Shown here one piece after another: positions 1-9,153 of a stretch of DNA of 23,117 nucleotides (the stretch's first letter is position 1; each line of letters starts with the position of its first letter). Both the position numbers and the translations under genes were made by a program. The DNA comes from CAWCUZ01 sp963798795 (lineage in GTDB: Bacteria > Acidobacteriota > Vicinamibacteria > Vicinamibacterales > SCN-69-37). The stretch is from contig CAWCUZ010000010.1 of assembly GCA_963798795.1 (NCBI GenBank), positions 1-23,117 on the forward strand, given 5' to 3'. Under the pieces are notes generated by a model. It had not been told where the DNA came from, did not search any database, and worked only from the letters and a program-made list of their open reading frames with translations.

Positions 1-140
1 GGACGAAGAACACCCGCGGTTCCAGGCTTCCGGGTTCTAGGTTCCGAGGTTCGCCCCTGGAGGCTCGGAACCCCGGAACCCGGGAACCCGGAACCCACCC
101 TCGAACCTAGGAACCCAGAACCGCCGAACCCCGAGCCCGT
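1..140. repeat. Degenerate GGAACCC/GGGTTCC foldback repeat
   Basis: The left half is rich in GGTTC/GGGTTC units and the right half in GGAACC/GGGAACCC units, so the two halves can fold back on each other. No coding frame is supported. It lies just past the stop of the porin gene (minus strand, stop at 141-143) and may end that transcript. Similar low-complexity runs flank other genes in this window, but with a different unit. Confidence 0.6.
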
Positions 141-1243
141 CTACTGTATCTTGCCTCCGAAGCTGAACAGCAGCCCGAACCCGATCGACTGCTGACTCTT
201 CTTCAATGAGTCGTCGCTCTTGACGAACACCTCCTGGTCGGACCAGTCATTGCGATACTCGATGCGCCAGAGGAGGCTGTCGCTGGCTTTCAGCTCGAGC
301 GTGGCCGTCACCTCCTTGAGCTTCTGAGCCGTGCCAGTCGAGAAACCGTCGGCATCATCGAAGTACTCCAACCGCGGGGCGAACGCAACGGTCGGCGTGG
401 CCTGGTACTTCACGACGCCGGCCACCCCCTGCCAGTGCACGCTGCCGTCGCCGAAGGCCTCGTGACCGTAGTCGTAGTTCCCGATCACGCTGACGTTCGG
501 CGCGGCCGTGAACGTCACGACGGTATCCGACAGGTGTCGCCAGTTGCTGTTCGTGTCCGGCTGCTCGGGCCCGCCGAGGTAGTCCGATACACGGTCACCT
601 GGCCCGTCGGCTTGAGGGTCACCGCCCCCATCAGCGTCTTGCCCGTGTTGTTGTCCACGATATTGTTCCAGCCGTTGACGACGCCGCCCATGACGGTCAC
701 CTTGTCGCTGGGGTTGTAGGTCAGCCGGAGGCCCGAGTGGTAGTACGGAATCGCCAGGGCGAAGAGCAGGCCGCGTGAATAGTTCGGGTTGTCCTTGGCC
801 TCGATCACCTCCGCCCCGGCCGGCGTGACGAAGACGCCCGCGTCGATCTGCAGCCCCTTGCCGGCCGGAGCCAGATAGCTGACGTACGCCTCCTGGATGT
901 TCTGGTAGGTCGAGCCGCCCGGCTCGGCACCGTGGATGAACTCCGAAGACGCGGGGCCGAAGCTGAGCTTGAAATTGAACCCGACGCGCGAGCTGTCGGT
1001 TGGCGCCTTCTTGAGCCAGATCTCGGCCATGCTGAGGGCGAACTGGTCGTGCTTCGTGTCGAAGTTGCGAAACGGCGCGTTGTCCGCCGGCTTTGTCGAG
1101 TAGTAGTCGTAATACGTGTCCACCAACCCGCCGACTTCCACGCTCGGCGGCTCGGGTGCGGCCGGCGGCGCCGGCGGCGTCTGCGCCCACGCGGGCGCAG
1201 CGGCAAGGCTCAGGACCAGAACACTCCACACCATTCGTTTCAT
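141..1243 (-). CDS. Outer-membrane beta-barrel porin-like protein (one frameshift)
   Basis: Likely an outer-membrane barrel of the OmpL-like/BBP2 type, about 366 residues. The start at 1243 gives MKRMVWS followed by a hydrophobic stretch and an AWAQ signal-peptidase site, with GAGGAG a few bases upstream; an in-frame ATG at 1279 would spoil the signal peptide. The body shows alternating aromatic/hydrophobic strand patterns (VGGLVDTYYDYY near the mature N-terminus) and ends in a strand-like GFGLLFSFGGKIQ. The reading frame changes once, near 585-595: conserved barrel sequence runs to KPTGQVTV in one frame and resumes as SDYLGGPEQPDTN in another. It lies 64 bp downstream of an ammonium transporter on the same strand, so it is probably co-transcribed. 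A role in passage of ammonium or small solutes is inference from position only. Confidence 0.72.
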
Positions 1244-1267
1244 ATGCTCCTCACGTAGGGCGAGGTA

Positions 1268-1291
1268 AGCGCCCGCCATGCGGCGGGCGCT
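1268..1291 (-). terminator. Perfect 10-bp hairpin between amt and porin genes
   Basis: AGCGCCCGCC and GGCGGGCGCT form a perfect 10-bp GC-rich stem around a 4-base loop, in the 64-bp gap between the amt stop (1308) and the porin start (1243). No T-tract follows on the minus strand, so it may be an attenuator or mRNA-stability hairpin rather than a full terminator. It sits about 25 bases upstream of the porin start codon. Confidence 0.5.
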
Positions 1292-1307
1292 CCCTCAATC
1301 CAGATCG

Positions 1308-2927
1308 TCAGTCGGTGGCCGTTTGAAGACTGGAACGGGCGGCGGCCGGCGCGGTCGGTAGGGCAGGGCCTTGGACGGCCACCATCTGACTGTTCGGCCC
1401 GAGCACGAAATCGGGGTACCCGAGCACGCCCATCTCGGGCACGTCCAGACCCTCGATTTCCGCTTCCGCGGTCACACGGTTCCCGATTGTGGCTTCGACG
1501 AGCTTGAAGAAGACGTAGAAGGACACGAAGACGAACACCACGCAGGTCAGCCCGCCGATGGCTTCCGCCACGAACTGTCCCTTGTTTCGCCGTAGAACAG
1601 ACCGGTGACGGGGCCGTATGGGATGCCGTTCAGGCCCTGGCCGTACCCGCCGTTCGCGAACAGGCCGAGCGCGAGGACCCCCAGCCGCAGATCCCGTGCA
1701 CGCTGAGACCGCGCCGACCGGGTCGTCGATCTTGAGGGTCTGGTCGATGAAGATGACCGACGCAGACCAGCACGCCCGCGAGGCGCCGATGATCACGGCC
1801 GGCGCTGACGAACGCGCAGGGAGCGGTGATCGCGACGAGGCCGGCCAGCATGCCGTTGGCGAGCATGCTCGGGTCGGGCTTACCGTAGAGGCCCAGACGT
1901 ACACCATCGCGGCGAAGGCGCCGCGGCGGACGCGAGCATCGTGTTCACGGCGATCACGGCGATGCGCAGGTCGGTGCCGGCCAGCGTCGAGCCCGGGTTG
2001 AAGCCGAACCAGCCGAACGCGAGGATGAACGTGCCAAGCAGCGCCATGGGGATGTTGTGGCCGGGGATCGGGAACAGCGATCCGTCCGTCTTGTACTTGC
2101 CCATCCGCGGGCCGAGGACGATCGCGCCCGCGAGCGCCGCGACACCGCCGATCGGGTGGACGACCGAGGCTGCCGGCGAAGTCGACGTGGCCGTGGCCGA
2201 GTCCGAAGTTCCCGCCGAGCGCCGAGAGCCAGCCGCCGCCCCAAGCCCAGTTGCCGTACATCGGGTAGATGACATCGAGATGACGAAGCTGAAGATGACG
2301 AAGGACGAGAACTTCCAGCGCTCCGCCATGGCGCCGGTCAGGATCGTCGCGGCGTGTCCATGAACACCATCTGGAAGAGGAACAGCGCGGAGACGCCGAC
2401 GTCGAAGGTGCGGCCGCTAGCAAGAAACCCTTGAGCCGAAGAGGCCGAAGGTCTTGCCGAAAAGCTGATCGTGACCTCATGGATCAGACCGGCGCTGCGC
2501 CGAGCGACGGGCGCGCCGACACCGCCAACTGCAGGGCGAATCCGCAGATCCAGTAGCCGATCATGCCGATGGCGTAGACGATGAAGTTCGTCATCATGGT
2601 GTACGCGTCGTTCTTCGCGCGAGTGAAGCCCGTCTCGACGAGCGCGAAGCCGGCCTGCATGAACATGACAAGGAAGCCCGTGAACAAGGTCCAGACGAAG
2701 TTGATGGCGATCATGTTGTGACCGACGACCTCCATCACCTCCGGCAACGTGGGATTCTTGGCATCCTTGACCGGCACGTCGCTGGCCGTCCCGGTGACCG
2801 CTCCGGACGGATCGTTCACCGGCGCGGGGACCGGTGTCTGGGCACGCAAGAGCGCACCGCCGGCAGCCGCGAGCACTGCGGCGAACACGGCGCCGATGAC
2901 GAAAGACCGAATGAAACGAGTGGACAT
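1308..2927 (-). CDS. amt: Ammonium transporter, Amt family (several frameshifts)
   Basis: Amt/Mep/Rh-family ammonium channel of the inner membrane, about 540 residues. The start at 2927 (MSTRFIRSF) opens a hydrophobic signal-like segment ending near LLRAQ, then FVWTLFTGFLVMFMQAGFALVETG, typical of the first Amt helix. Later pieces, in different frames, carry the classic blocks MAERWKFSSFVIFSF, VDFAGS with the first pore histidine in VVHPIGG, LGPRMGKYK, PGHNIPMALLGTFIL, FGWFGFNPGST, TAPCAFVS, KIDDPVGAVSVHG with the second pore histidine, and the tail GVLGYPDFVLG. Frame changes occur near 2500, 2350-2450, 2270, 2180, 1900-1950, 1690-1790 and 1590. Because family sequence persists through every break, these look like assembly indels, though decay is not excluded. 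It is divergent from a second amt and has its own sigma-54 promoter. Confidence 0.88.
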
Positions 2928-2985
2928 GGCTGTTGGCCTCACGCTGAATGAAAACAGGATCAAGTCGAACTCAGCGCACTTGACT

Positions 2986-3001
2986 AGCAAGAGCGGGGCC
3001 A
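2986..3001 (-). promoter_or_regulatory. Sigma-54 (-24/-12) promoter for the minus-strand amt
   Basis: On the minus strand the sequence reads TGGCCCCGCTCTTGCT. It has TGGC, exactly seven bases, then TTGC, the RpoN spacing (consensus TGGCAC-N5-TTGCW). The expected start site is near 2975, giving a leader of about 48 bases to the ATG at 2927. Sigma-54 control of ammonium transport is well established in other bacteria. Confidence 0.65.
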
Positions 3002-3295
3002 CCGACGCGAAGTCGGGACGGTTCACGGATCGGCTCGGCACACTCGGATTGGCTCAAGACGATCGCGGCCGCAGCAGAGCCCCAGGACATTCATGTCGCC
3101 CACCCTGAGGCGATCGACACAAGATGTTGAAGAAGCTGACGATGCGCAACGGTCGAATCGACCCTTGGTGGACAGCAATGTCGCCAGCATGGGCCGAAGC
3201 GACAATTACGTCTCTCCTTCGGCCCATCGCCTGGGCGCGTCCGCGCGGTTGCCTCGGAATTCGCTTGCGTGCGCACCGCCGCCATCCGAAAATCC
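3002..3295. other. Divergent amt intergenic region, no gene seen
   Basis: This is the central part of the 467-bp gap between the two divergent ammonium transporter genes. No frame here resembles a protein. I looked for NtrC-type sites (TGCACC-N5-GGTGCA) and found no convincing pair; the only short palindrome near the plus-strand promoter is GTGCGCAC at 3269-3276, which is very close to the -24 element for an enhancer. If sigma-54 promoters operate here, activator sites should lie in this stretch. Confidence 0.5.
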
Positions 3296-3311
3296 TGGCG
3301 TCCGACTTGCA
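3296..3311 (+). promoter_or_regulatory. Sigma-54 (-24/-12) promoter for the plus-strand amt
   Basis: The sequence TGGCGTCCGACTTGCA has GG and GC at the exact -24/-12 spacing and a full TTGCA. The predicted start site is near 3322, about 73 bases before the amt ATG at 3395. It mirrors the promoter at 2986-3001 on the other strand, so both divergent amt genes carry the same promoter class. Confidence 0.68.
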
Positions 3312-3394
3312 CTGACCGCTGTCGAGGAAAAGGTGCGCGCTCGCGCGTCCGCCGAGAAGCGGGCGCGGGCCCGAGCAGGAGGGGGACATTCATC

Positions 3395-4860
3395 ATGAGC
3401 GGATCATCACGCTGGTTTACACGTTGTCTGCCGGTGGCAGCCATTCTGGGGAATTCTGGCGCTGGCCAGCGACGCTGGAGCGCGCAAGGCAGCGCCTCGC
3501 CGCCAATCGACGACACCAAAGTTGCCCTCGATACGATTTGGGTGCTCGTCACGGCGTTTCTCGTGTTCTTCATGAACCTCGGATTCGCCACGGTCGAATC
3601 GGGACTCTGCCGCGCGAAGAATACCGTCAACATTCTCGCGAAGAATTACATCGTGTTCTGCTGTGTCGTCGGTGGCGTTCCTGCTCGCGGGATTCGGCAT
3701 CATGTTCGGCGACGGCAACGGCTTCATGGGCATGTCGGGCCTCTGGTTCGCCAGCGGTCGCGGATAACAGCCCGCTCACTGGCACCGCGTATCACGGCGT
3801 CTACAGCGCGCTCAACTGGACGGGCGTGCCGCTCTGGGCGAAGTTCTTTCTTCCAGCTCGTCTTCGCGGGCACCGCGGGCACCATCGTCTCGGGCGCCGT
3901 CGCCGAACGCATCAAGTTCGGCGCATTCTTCCTGTTCTCGTTCCTGATGATCGCGTTGATCTTACCCTATTGCCGGTCACTGGATCTGGGGAGGGGGCTG
4001 GCTGGCGCAGCTCGGCATGCTCGACTTTGCGGGCTCGACGGTCGTCCACTCAATCGGCGGCTGGGCGGCATTCACCGGGCGGCTTATCCACGCTCGGTCC
4101 GCGCCTGGGAAAATACAAGAACGGGCAGCTATCCCTATCCCCGGCCACAACATGGCCCTTGCCGCACTGGGCGTCTTCGTGCTTTGGTTCGGCTGGTTCG
4201 GCTTCAATCCGGGCTCGACGATGGCGGCCGATTGGGCGTCGATCGCGCACATCGCCGTGACGACGAACACCGCGGCGGCCACGGCGTCGATCAGCGCGCT
4301 CGTCATGATGTGGATGATCGCGGGCAAACCTGACCTGAGCATGACCCTCAACGGCGGCCTCGCCGGTCTTGTCGCCATCACCGCGCCGTGCGCGTTCGTC
4401 AGCGTCGGCAGCGCATTCCTCGATCGGCATCATTGCGGGCGTGCTCGTTGTCGGCTCCGTGCTGTTCTTCGATCGCGTCAAGATTGACGATCCCGTCGGC
4501 GCCATTTCGGTCCACATGGTCAACGGCATCTTCGGCACCCTCGCGGTCGGCCTGTTCGCCGATCCGCGCGTCTGCCCGGCGGCCGCGGTCGCCAAGGCGG
4601 GTCTGTTCATGGGCGGCGGCATGGCGCAGCTCACGCCTCAGGTCATCGGCATCGCCGCCGTCGGCGCGTTCGTGTTCACGCTGTCGTTGATTTTCTGGAC
4701 GGTGATCAAAAATACGAGAGTCGGTCTGCGCGTGTCGGCCGAGGAAGAGCAGGAAGGTCTCGATATGGGCGAACACGGCAACATGGCGTATCCGGATTTT
4801 CATCACACCGAACCCTCCGAGCTTCACGAAGTCCTCGTGGAGCCACCAGATCGCGATCGG
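3395..4860 (+). CDS. amt: Second ammonium transporter, Amt family (several frameshifts, end uncertain)
   Basis: A second Amt-family ammonium channel, clearly diverged from the minus-strand copy. The start ATG at 3395 follows AGGAGGGGG by nine bases. The N-terminus is signal-like, then come DTIWVLVTAFLVFFMNLGFA and VESGLCRAKN, GTAGTIVSGAVAERIKFGAF, LDFAGSTVVHSIGG (first pore His), LGPRLGKYKN, PGHNMALAALGVFVLWFGWFGFNPGST, TAPCAFVSVGS and KIDDPVGAISVHMVNG (second pore His), ending near MGEHGNMAYPDFHHTE. Frame changes fall near 3450, 3665-3670, 3760, 3850, 3965-4000, 4085-4120 and 4415-4430. No stop codon occurs in any frame from the C-terminus until 4974, so the true stop was probably lost to an indel; I place the end before the hairpin at 4882. 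Regulation is probably sigma-54 dependent. Confidence 0.85.
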
Positions 4861-4881
4861 TCCTGCCTCGCACAGCAGCCT

Positions 4882-4919
4882 CCGGATCTTCCGTTCCCTC
4901 TCACAGGCGGAAGATCCGG
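4882..4919 (+). terminator. 12-bp stem hairpin after the second amt
   Basis: CCGGATCTTCCG at 4882-4893 pairs perfectly with CGGAAGATCCGG at 4908-4919 around a 14-base loop. No T-tract follows. Its place just after the Amt C-terminal coding sequence suggests 3'-end processing or termination; a repetitive palindrome is the alternative. Confidence 0.5.
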
Positions 4920-4948
4920 GCGTCGCGCTCTCCATCGCTCCACTTACA

Positions 4949-4998
4949 ATGGGCGCTACCTTGGATACGCAAATAGTGCCCATCTGGCTCCTTTTTTT
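4949..4998 (+). terminator. Second hairpin with a downstream T-tract
   Basis: ATGGGCGCTA at 4949-4958 pairs along its full length (one G-U) with TAGTGCCCAT at 4974-4983 over a 15-base loop. Seven T residues lie at 4992-4998, eight bases beyond the stem. This resembles a weak intrinsic terminator for the amt transcript, just upstream of the antiporter start at 5014. The gap between stem and T-tract is longer than usual, so confidence is modest. Confidence 0.4.
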
Positions 4999-5013
4999 CC
5001 GTCCCGGGTTGAC

Positions 5014-6354
5014 ATGAAGCGTTTTCTGTTCACCTGCCTCATCGCATTTATGTTCGGGTGCTTCTTTTGGGGGGTCGCATCGCTCGCTGCCGCGCAGGAG
5101 CGCGGCCCGCTGAGCGTGCCGCGGTGCACGGCGATCCCACCCCCGACCCATCCTCGCGCTGGCGATCTACCTGCGGATGGCCGCGAAGCTCGGCGGCCAC
5201 CTCGCGACAAAAGTGGGCCAGCCGCCGGTGCTCGGCGAGCTCGCCGCGGGCGTCGTGCTCGGCAACCTGACGTTGGTCGGATTTCACGGGCTCGAGTATC
5301 TGAAGACCGATGCCTCGGTCGACATGATGGCGCGGCTCGGCGTGATCCTGCTGCTCTTCCAGGTCGGCCTCGAGTCGACGGTCAACCAGATGATGAAGGT
5401 CGGCCTGTCGTCGTTGTCGTCGGCGACGGTGCGGCCATTGCGCCGTTCCCGCTCGGTGGGGCGTGGGCGCATGGCTCCTGCCCCAGGAGAACGTGTACGC
5501 GCACGTTTTTCTCGGCGCGACGCTGACCGCGACGAGCGTCGGCGTCACCGCGCGCGCGCTGAAGGATCTCCGGCCGGTCGCAACCGCCCGAGGCGCGTAT
5601 CATCCTTGGCGCCGCGGCCATCGACGACGTGCAGGGCCTCGTATCCTGGCGGTGGTCACCGGGACCATCGCCGCCGCCAATCGGGTGCCGCGCTCTCGTA
5701 CGGGGCCATCGGTCTGGTCGTGCTCAAGGCGACAGCCTTTCTCGTCGGCTCGCTGGTCCTCGGCGTGTATCTCTCGCCCGGGCTGCCACGCTGGCGTCGA
5801 AGCTGGACGCCAGCGGCGTGCTGCTCGCAGTGGGACTCGCGTTCTGCTTCCTGACCGCCTGGCTCGCCAATGAGATCGGGCTGGCCCCGATCGTCGGCGC
5901 GTTTGCGGCGGGCCTCGTCCTCGAGCACCTGCACTATCGGGATTTCATGAGCCGCGGCGAGCAGAGCCTCGAACAACTCGTCGAGCCAATTGCGTCGTTC
6001 CTCGTGCCCGTATTCTTCGTCCTGATGGGCGTCCGCACCGACCTCAGCGTGTTCGGACAGCCGGGCGTGCTCTCGCTGGCGACGGCCCTGACCGTGGCCG
6101 GGATTCTCGGGAAGCAGCTGTGCGGTTGGGGGCGGTCGGCAGGGACCTCGACCGTCTGTCGATCGGAATCGGCATGATCCCCCGGGGCGAGGTCGGACTG
6201 ATCTTCGCGAACATCGGCCTGACGCTGACCATCGCGGCGAGCAGGTCGTCAACAGGCCGTCTTCTCGGCCGTCGTCGTCATGGTCATCGTCACGACTGTC
6301 GTCACGCCTCCCGCGCTGAAGTGGAGCTTCACGAGGGTCGGACGCCGCGGCTAA
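5014..6354 (+). CDS. Kef-type cation:proton antiporter, CPA2-like (multiple frameshifts)
   Basis: Inner-membrane monovalent cation/proton antiporter, about 446 residues once frames are joined. The ATG at 5014 gives MKRFLFTCLIAFMFGCFFWG and a signal-like AAAQ site. Then come LAIYLRMAAKLGGHLATKVG, QPPVLGELAAGVVLGN, ARLGVILLLFQVGLE, FLGATLTATSVGVTARALKDL, AAIDDVQGLV, GLAPIVGAFAAGLVLE, VPVFFVLMGVRTDLS and IGIGMIPRGEVGLIFANIG, all hallmarks of the CPA2 Na+/H+ exchanger domain, ending VVTPPALKWSF before TAA at 6352. The ID(D) of AIDDVQG is the usual ion-binding aspartate region. Frames change at least seven times (about 5150, 5420, 5460, 5590, 5640-5690, 5790, 6130 and 6250). No C-terminal TrkA-N domain is present. 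The family fixes antiport, but K+ versus Na+ cannot be told. Confidence 0.82.
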
Positions 6355-6390
6355 CCAATCGAGGTGCTGCGGCCCCATGCGGTCCGGGCC

Positions 6391-6396
6391 TATAAT
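6391..6396 (+). promoter_or_regulatory. Possible -10 box for the molybdenum hydroxylase operon
   Basis: A perfect TATAAT lies 30 bases before the ATG at 6426, in an otherwise GC-rich 71-bp gap. No good -35 hexamer is visible at 16-18 bases upstream, so it may be activator-dependent or fortuitous. Confidence 0.4.
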
Positions 6397-6425
6397 CGAA
6401 TTCTTCCGCCCACTCTGGAGGCTCG

Positions 6426-6913
6426 ATGGCGATTGAGTTCACCCTCAACGGCAGAGCGCAGTCGGTCGACGTGCCGCCGCGATGCCGCTGCTATGGGTGC
6501 TGCGTGACACGCTCGGCTTGACCGGGACCAAGTACGGGTGCGGGAAGTCGATGTGCGGCGCCTGCACGGTCCACGTCGACGGCGTCCGCAAGTCGTGCGG
6601 GTTCGGATCTCGGCGGTCGCCGGGAGGCACGTCACGACGATCGAGGGGCTGTCCGCGATCGCAGCCATCCCGTGCAGCGCGCCTGGATCGAAGAGGACGT
6701 CCCGCAGTGCGGCTACTGCCAGTCGGGCCAGATTCTGACGGCGGTCGCGCTGCTCGAGAAGACGCCAATCCGACCGACGCGGACATCGACACAGCCATGC
6801 GCGATATCTGCCGCTGCGGCACGTACGAAGCCATACGCCGCGCCATCCACCGCGCCGCGGGGATGACGAACGCGGCCACCGCTCCGCGCGCGAGGAACGG
6901 AGGCGCCGAATGA
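6426..6913 (+). CDS. (2Fe-2S)-binding subunit of a xanthine oxidase-family enzyme (frameshifted)
   Basis: Small electron-transfer subunit of a two-subunit molybdenum hydroxylase (IorA/CoxS type), about 162 residues. The ATG at 6426 follows GGAGG and gives MAIEFTLNGRAQSVDVPP. The plant-type 2Fe-2S site is visible as CGKSMCGAC with a fourth Cys in VRKSCG; the helical second cluster domain shows CGYCQSG and DICRCGTY. The frame changes near 6480, 6600, 6660 and 6770, but every cluster cysteine is present. The stop (TGA 6911-6913) overlaps the ATG of the next gene as ATGA, typical translational coupling. No FAD subunit is nearby, so electrons likely go to a cytochrome or other carrier, as in isoquinoline 1-oxidoreductase-like enzymes. 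Confidence 0.85.
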
Positions 6914-9023
6914 GCTCCCGGACACTCGTGGATCGCCGCGATTTCCTGAAGACAACCGCGGCGGGCGCCGGCGGACTCCTCGTGGGCTTCTGCCTGCCCG
7001 CGCCCATCCAGGGTGCCGAACCCGCCGCGGCAGCGGAATCGGCGCTCAACGCCTTGATTCACATCGGCACGGACGACATGGTCACGCTCTTCATCCACAA
7101 AGCGGAGATGGGCCAGGGGACGGTCACGTCCCTTTCGATGCTCCTGGCCGAAGAGCTCGAATGCGACTGGACGAAGATCCGGACCGAGTTTCCGGGAGTC
7201 GATCGCGCCTTCGGCCGTCCCAGGGCGTGTTCGGCAGCGCGAGCATTCGCTGGTCCTGGGATCCGCTGCGCCGGGCCGGCGCCACGGCGCGCGAGATGCT
7301 CGTCGCCGCCGCCGCCGAGAACTGGGGCGTGAGCTCATCGGTCTGCCGGGCCGAGAACGGCTTCGTCGTGAACACGGCGACGAACGCGCGCGCGAGCTTC
7401 GGCGCCCTCGCCTCGGACGCCGCGTCGCGGCCGGCTCCCGCCAGTGCGTCCGTGAAGCTCAAGGATCCGAGCCAGTTCCGCCTGATCGGCACGTCGCCGA
7501 AGCGCCTCGACACGCCAGGCAAGGTGGACGGCAGCACGACATTCGGGATCGACGTACGCCTTGCCGGGATGAAGTACGCGGTCATCGAGCGCTGCCCCGT
7601 CTTCGGCGGCAAGCTCGTCAGCTTCGATGACACCAAGGCGAAGGCCGTGCCCGGCGTGAAGCAGGTCGTCCGGATCTCGAACGGCGTTGCCGTCGTGGCG
7701 GACACTACCTGGTCCGCGATGCAGGGGCGGAAGGCGCTCGCGATCACGTGGGACGAGGGACCGCGCGCCGCCTCGACGACCGAAAGCCTCCGCTCGCTCT
7801 TCGCGACGATGGTCGAGGGACCGGGAGCAGAAGCAAGAAAGGAGGGCGATGCCGCGGCCGCGTTCACGGGCGCCACGAAGCGGATCGAGGCGATCTACGA
7901 GGCGCCCTATCTCTCGCACTCTCCCATGGAACCGCTCAACTGCACGGCGGTGGTGCGGCCCGACGGCTGCGAGGTGTGGGCCTCGACGCAGAACCAGACG
8001 GCCGCGCAGCAGGCGGCGGCACGCGTCACCGGGCTGCCTCCGGAGCGAATCAAGATCAATTCGCTGTACATGGGCGGAGGCTTCGGGCGCCGCGCGGGCT
8101 CCGACTACGTGACGGAGGCGGTCGAGGTCGCGAAGGCCGTCGGCGGACCGGTCAAGCTGCAGTGGTCACGCGAAGACGACATGCAGCACGACACCTATCG
8201 GCCCGCGGCGTACGTGCGCTTCGCCGGCGGCCTCGACGACGAGGGCTGGCCGGTGGCGCTCACCGCCCGGGTGGCGTGCCCGGCGTTCGGCGGCCCGCGA
8301 CCGGGGGTCAATCGCACGGCGGTTGAAGGTCTGGCGGATCTCGCCTACGCCATTCCGAACGTGCTCGTCGAGTACTACAACCCCGACGCCGGCATTCCGA
8401 CCTCATACTGGCGCTCGGTCGGCTACTCGCAGAACTCGTTCTTCACCGAGGCGTTTCTCGACGAGCTGGCGGCGGCCGGTGGCAGGAACCCGCTCGACGT
8501 CCGGCGGCGGCTGCTGACCGGATCGCCACGGATGCTCGGCGTGCTCGAGCTTGCGGCCTCGAAGGCGGGCTGGGGCTCGCCGCTGCCGGCCGGTCAGGGG
8601 CGCGGGCTATCGGTCGTGGACAACATCGGCAGCTTCACGGCGCAGGTCGCCGAGGTGACGGTCGCGGGCGGCACGATTCGCGTCAACCGCGTCGTCTGCG
8701 CCGTCGACTGCGGCCACGTCGTCAATCCGGCGATCGTCGCGCAGCAGATCCGGAGCGGGATCATCTTCGGCCTCTCGGCGGCGCTGAAGGGCGCAATCAC
8801 GATCGACCGGGGTCGGGTGCGCGAGAGCAACTTCGACAAGTACGACGTCATCCGCATGTCGGAGACGCCGGCGGTCGAGGTGCACATCGTGCCGAGCCAG
8901 GAACGGCCAGGCGGGATCGGCGAGGCGTCGGTGCCCGGCATTGCGCCGGCCGTGGCCAACGCCGTCTTCGCGGCGACCGGGAAGCGGCTGCGGAAGCTGC
9001 CGATGCGGATGGAACCGGCCTGA
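6910..9023 (+). CDS. Molybdopterin-binding subunit, xanthine dehydrogenase/IorB family (one frameshift)
   Basis: Catalytic Mo subunit, about 704 residues. It begins MSSRTLVDRRDFLKTTAAGAG, a twin-arginine signal, so the folded cofactor-loaded complex is probably exported with the small subunit. Family blocks include HKAEMGQG, SLYMGGGFGRRAGSDY (glycine-rich cofactor loop), PTSYWRSVGYSQNSFFTEAF and, near the C-terminus, GGIGEASVPGIAPAVANA with the invariant catalytic glutamate. A single frame change near 7215-7220 is explained by one missing C: joining the frames gives DRAFGPSQGVFGS. The rest (7220-9023) is one clean frame. The oxidised substrate, an aldehyde or N-heterocycle, cannot be read from sequence. 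It overlaps the small subunit gene by four bases. Confidence 0.9.
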
Positions 9024-9031
9024 AGGCCTGA

Positions 9032-9149
9032 TTGGCGGTGTGGAGGGGTCGGCATTCCTCCGCGATCTCCCTCGCGATCTCGCGCGCCACAGTGCGGCGC
9101 GCTGCTCGAAGTCGATCGCGGAGGAACACCGACCCCTCCACACCGCCAA
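9032..9149. repeat. Long palindromic element (36-bp arms) between convergent genes
   Basis: The arm at 9032-9067 is the reverse complement of 9114-9149 at 34 of 36 positions (mismatches only at the CA/TG near the middle of the arm). The 46-base centre holds another stem, GCGCGCC/GGCGCGC. The element starts nine bases after one stop codon and ends just before the stop at 9154 of the convergent gene, filling almost the whole gap. Both strands are open in one frame and encode near-identical peptide ends because of the symmetry. It could be a bidirectional terminator, a MITE or a REP-type element. Confidence 0.8.
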
Positions 9150-9153
9150 CGCT

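Noticed and set aside
3269..3276. NtrC-type enhancer (GTGCGCAC palindrome)
   Set aside because: Too short and only about 20 bases from the -24 element; no second half-site matching TGCACC-N5-GGTGCA was found.
4369..5526. A 385-residue protein joining the Amt tail to an antiporter-like signal sequence
   Set aside because: It merges two genes in one frame only because the amt stop is missing; family sequence changes abruptly at 4860-5014, where two hairpins lie.
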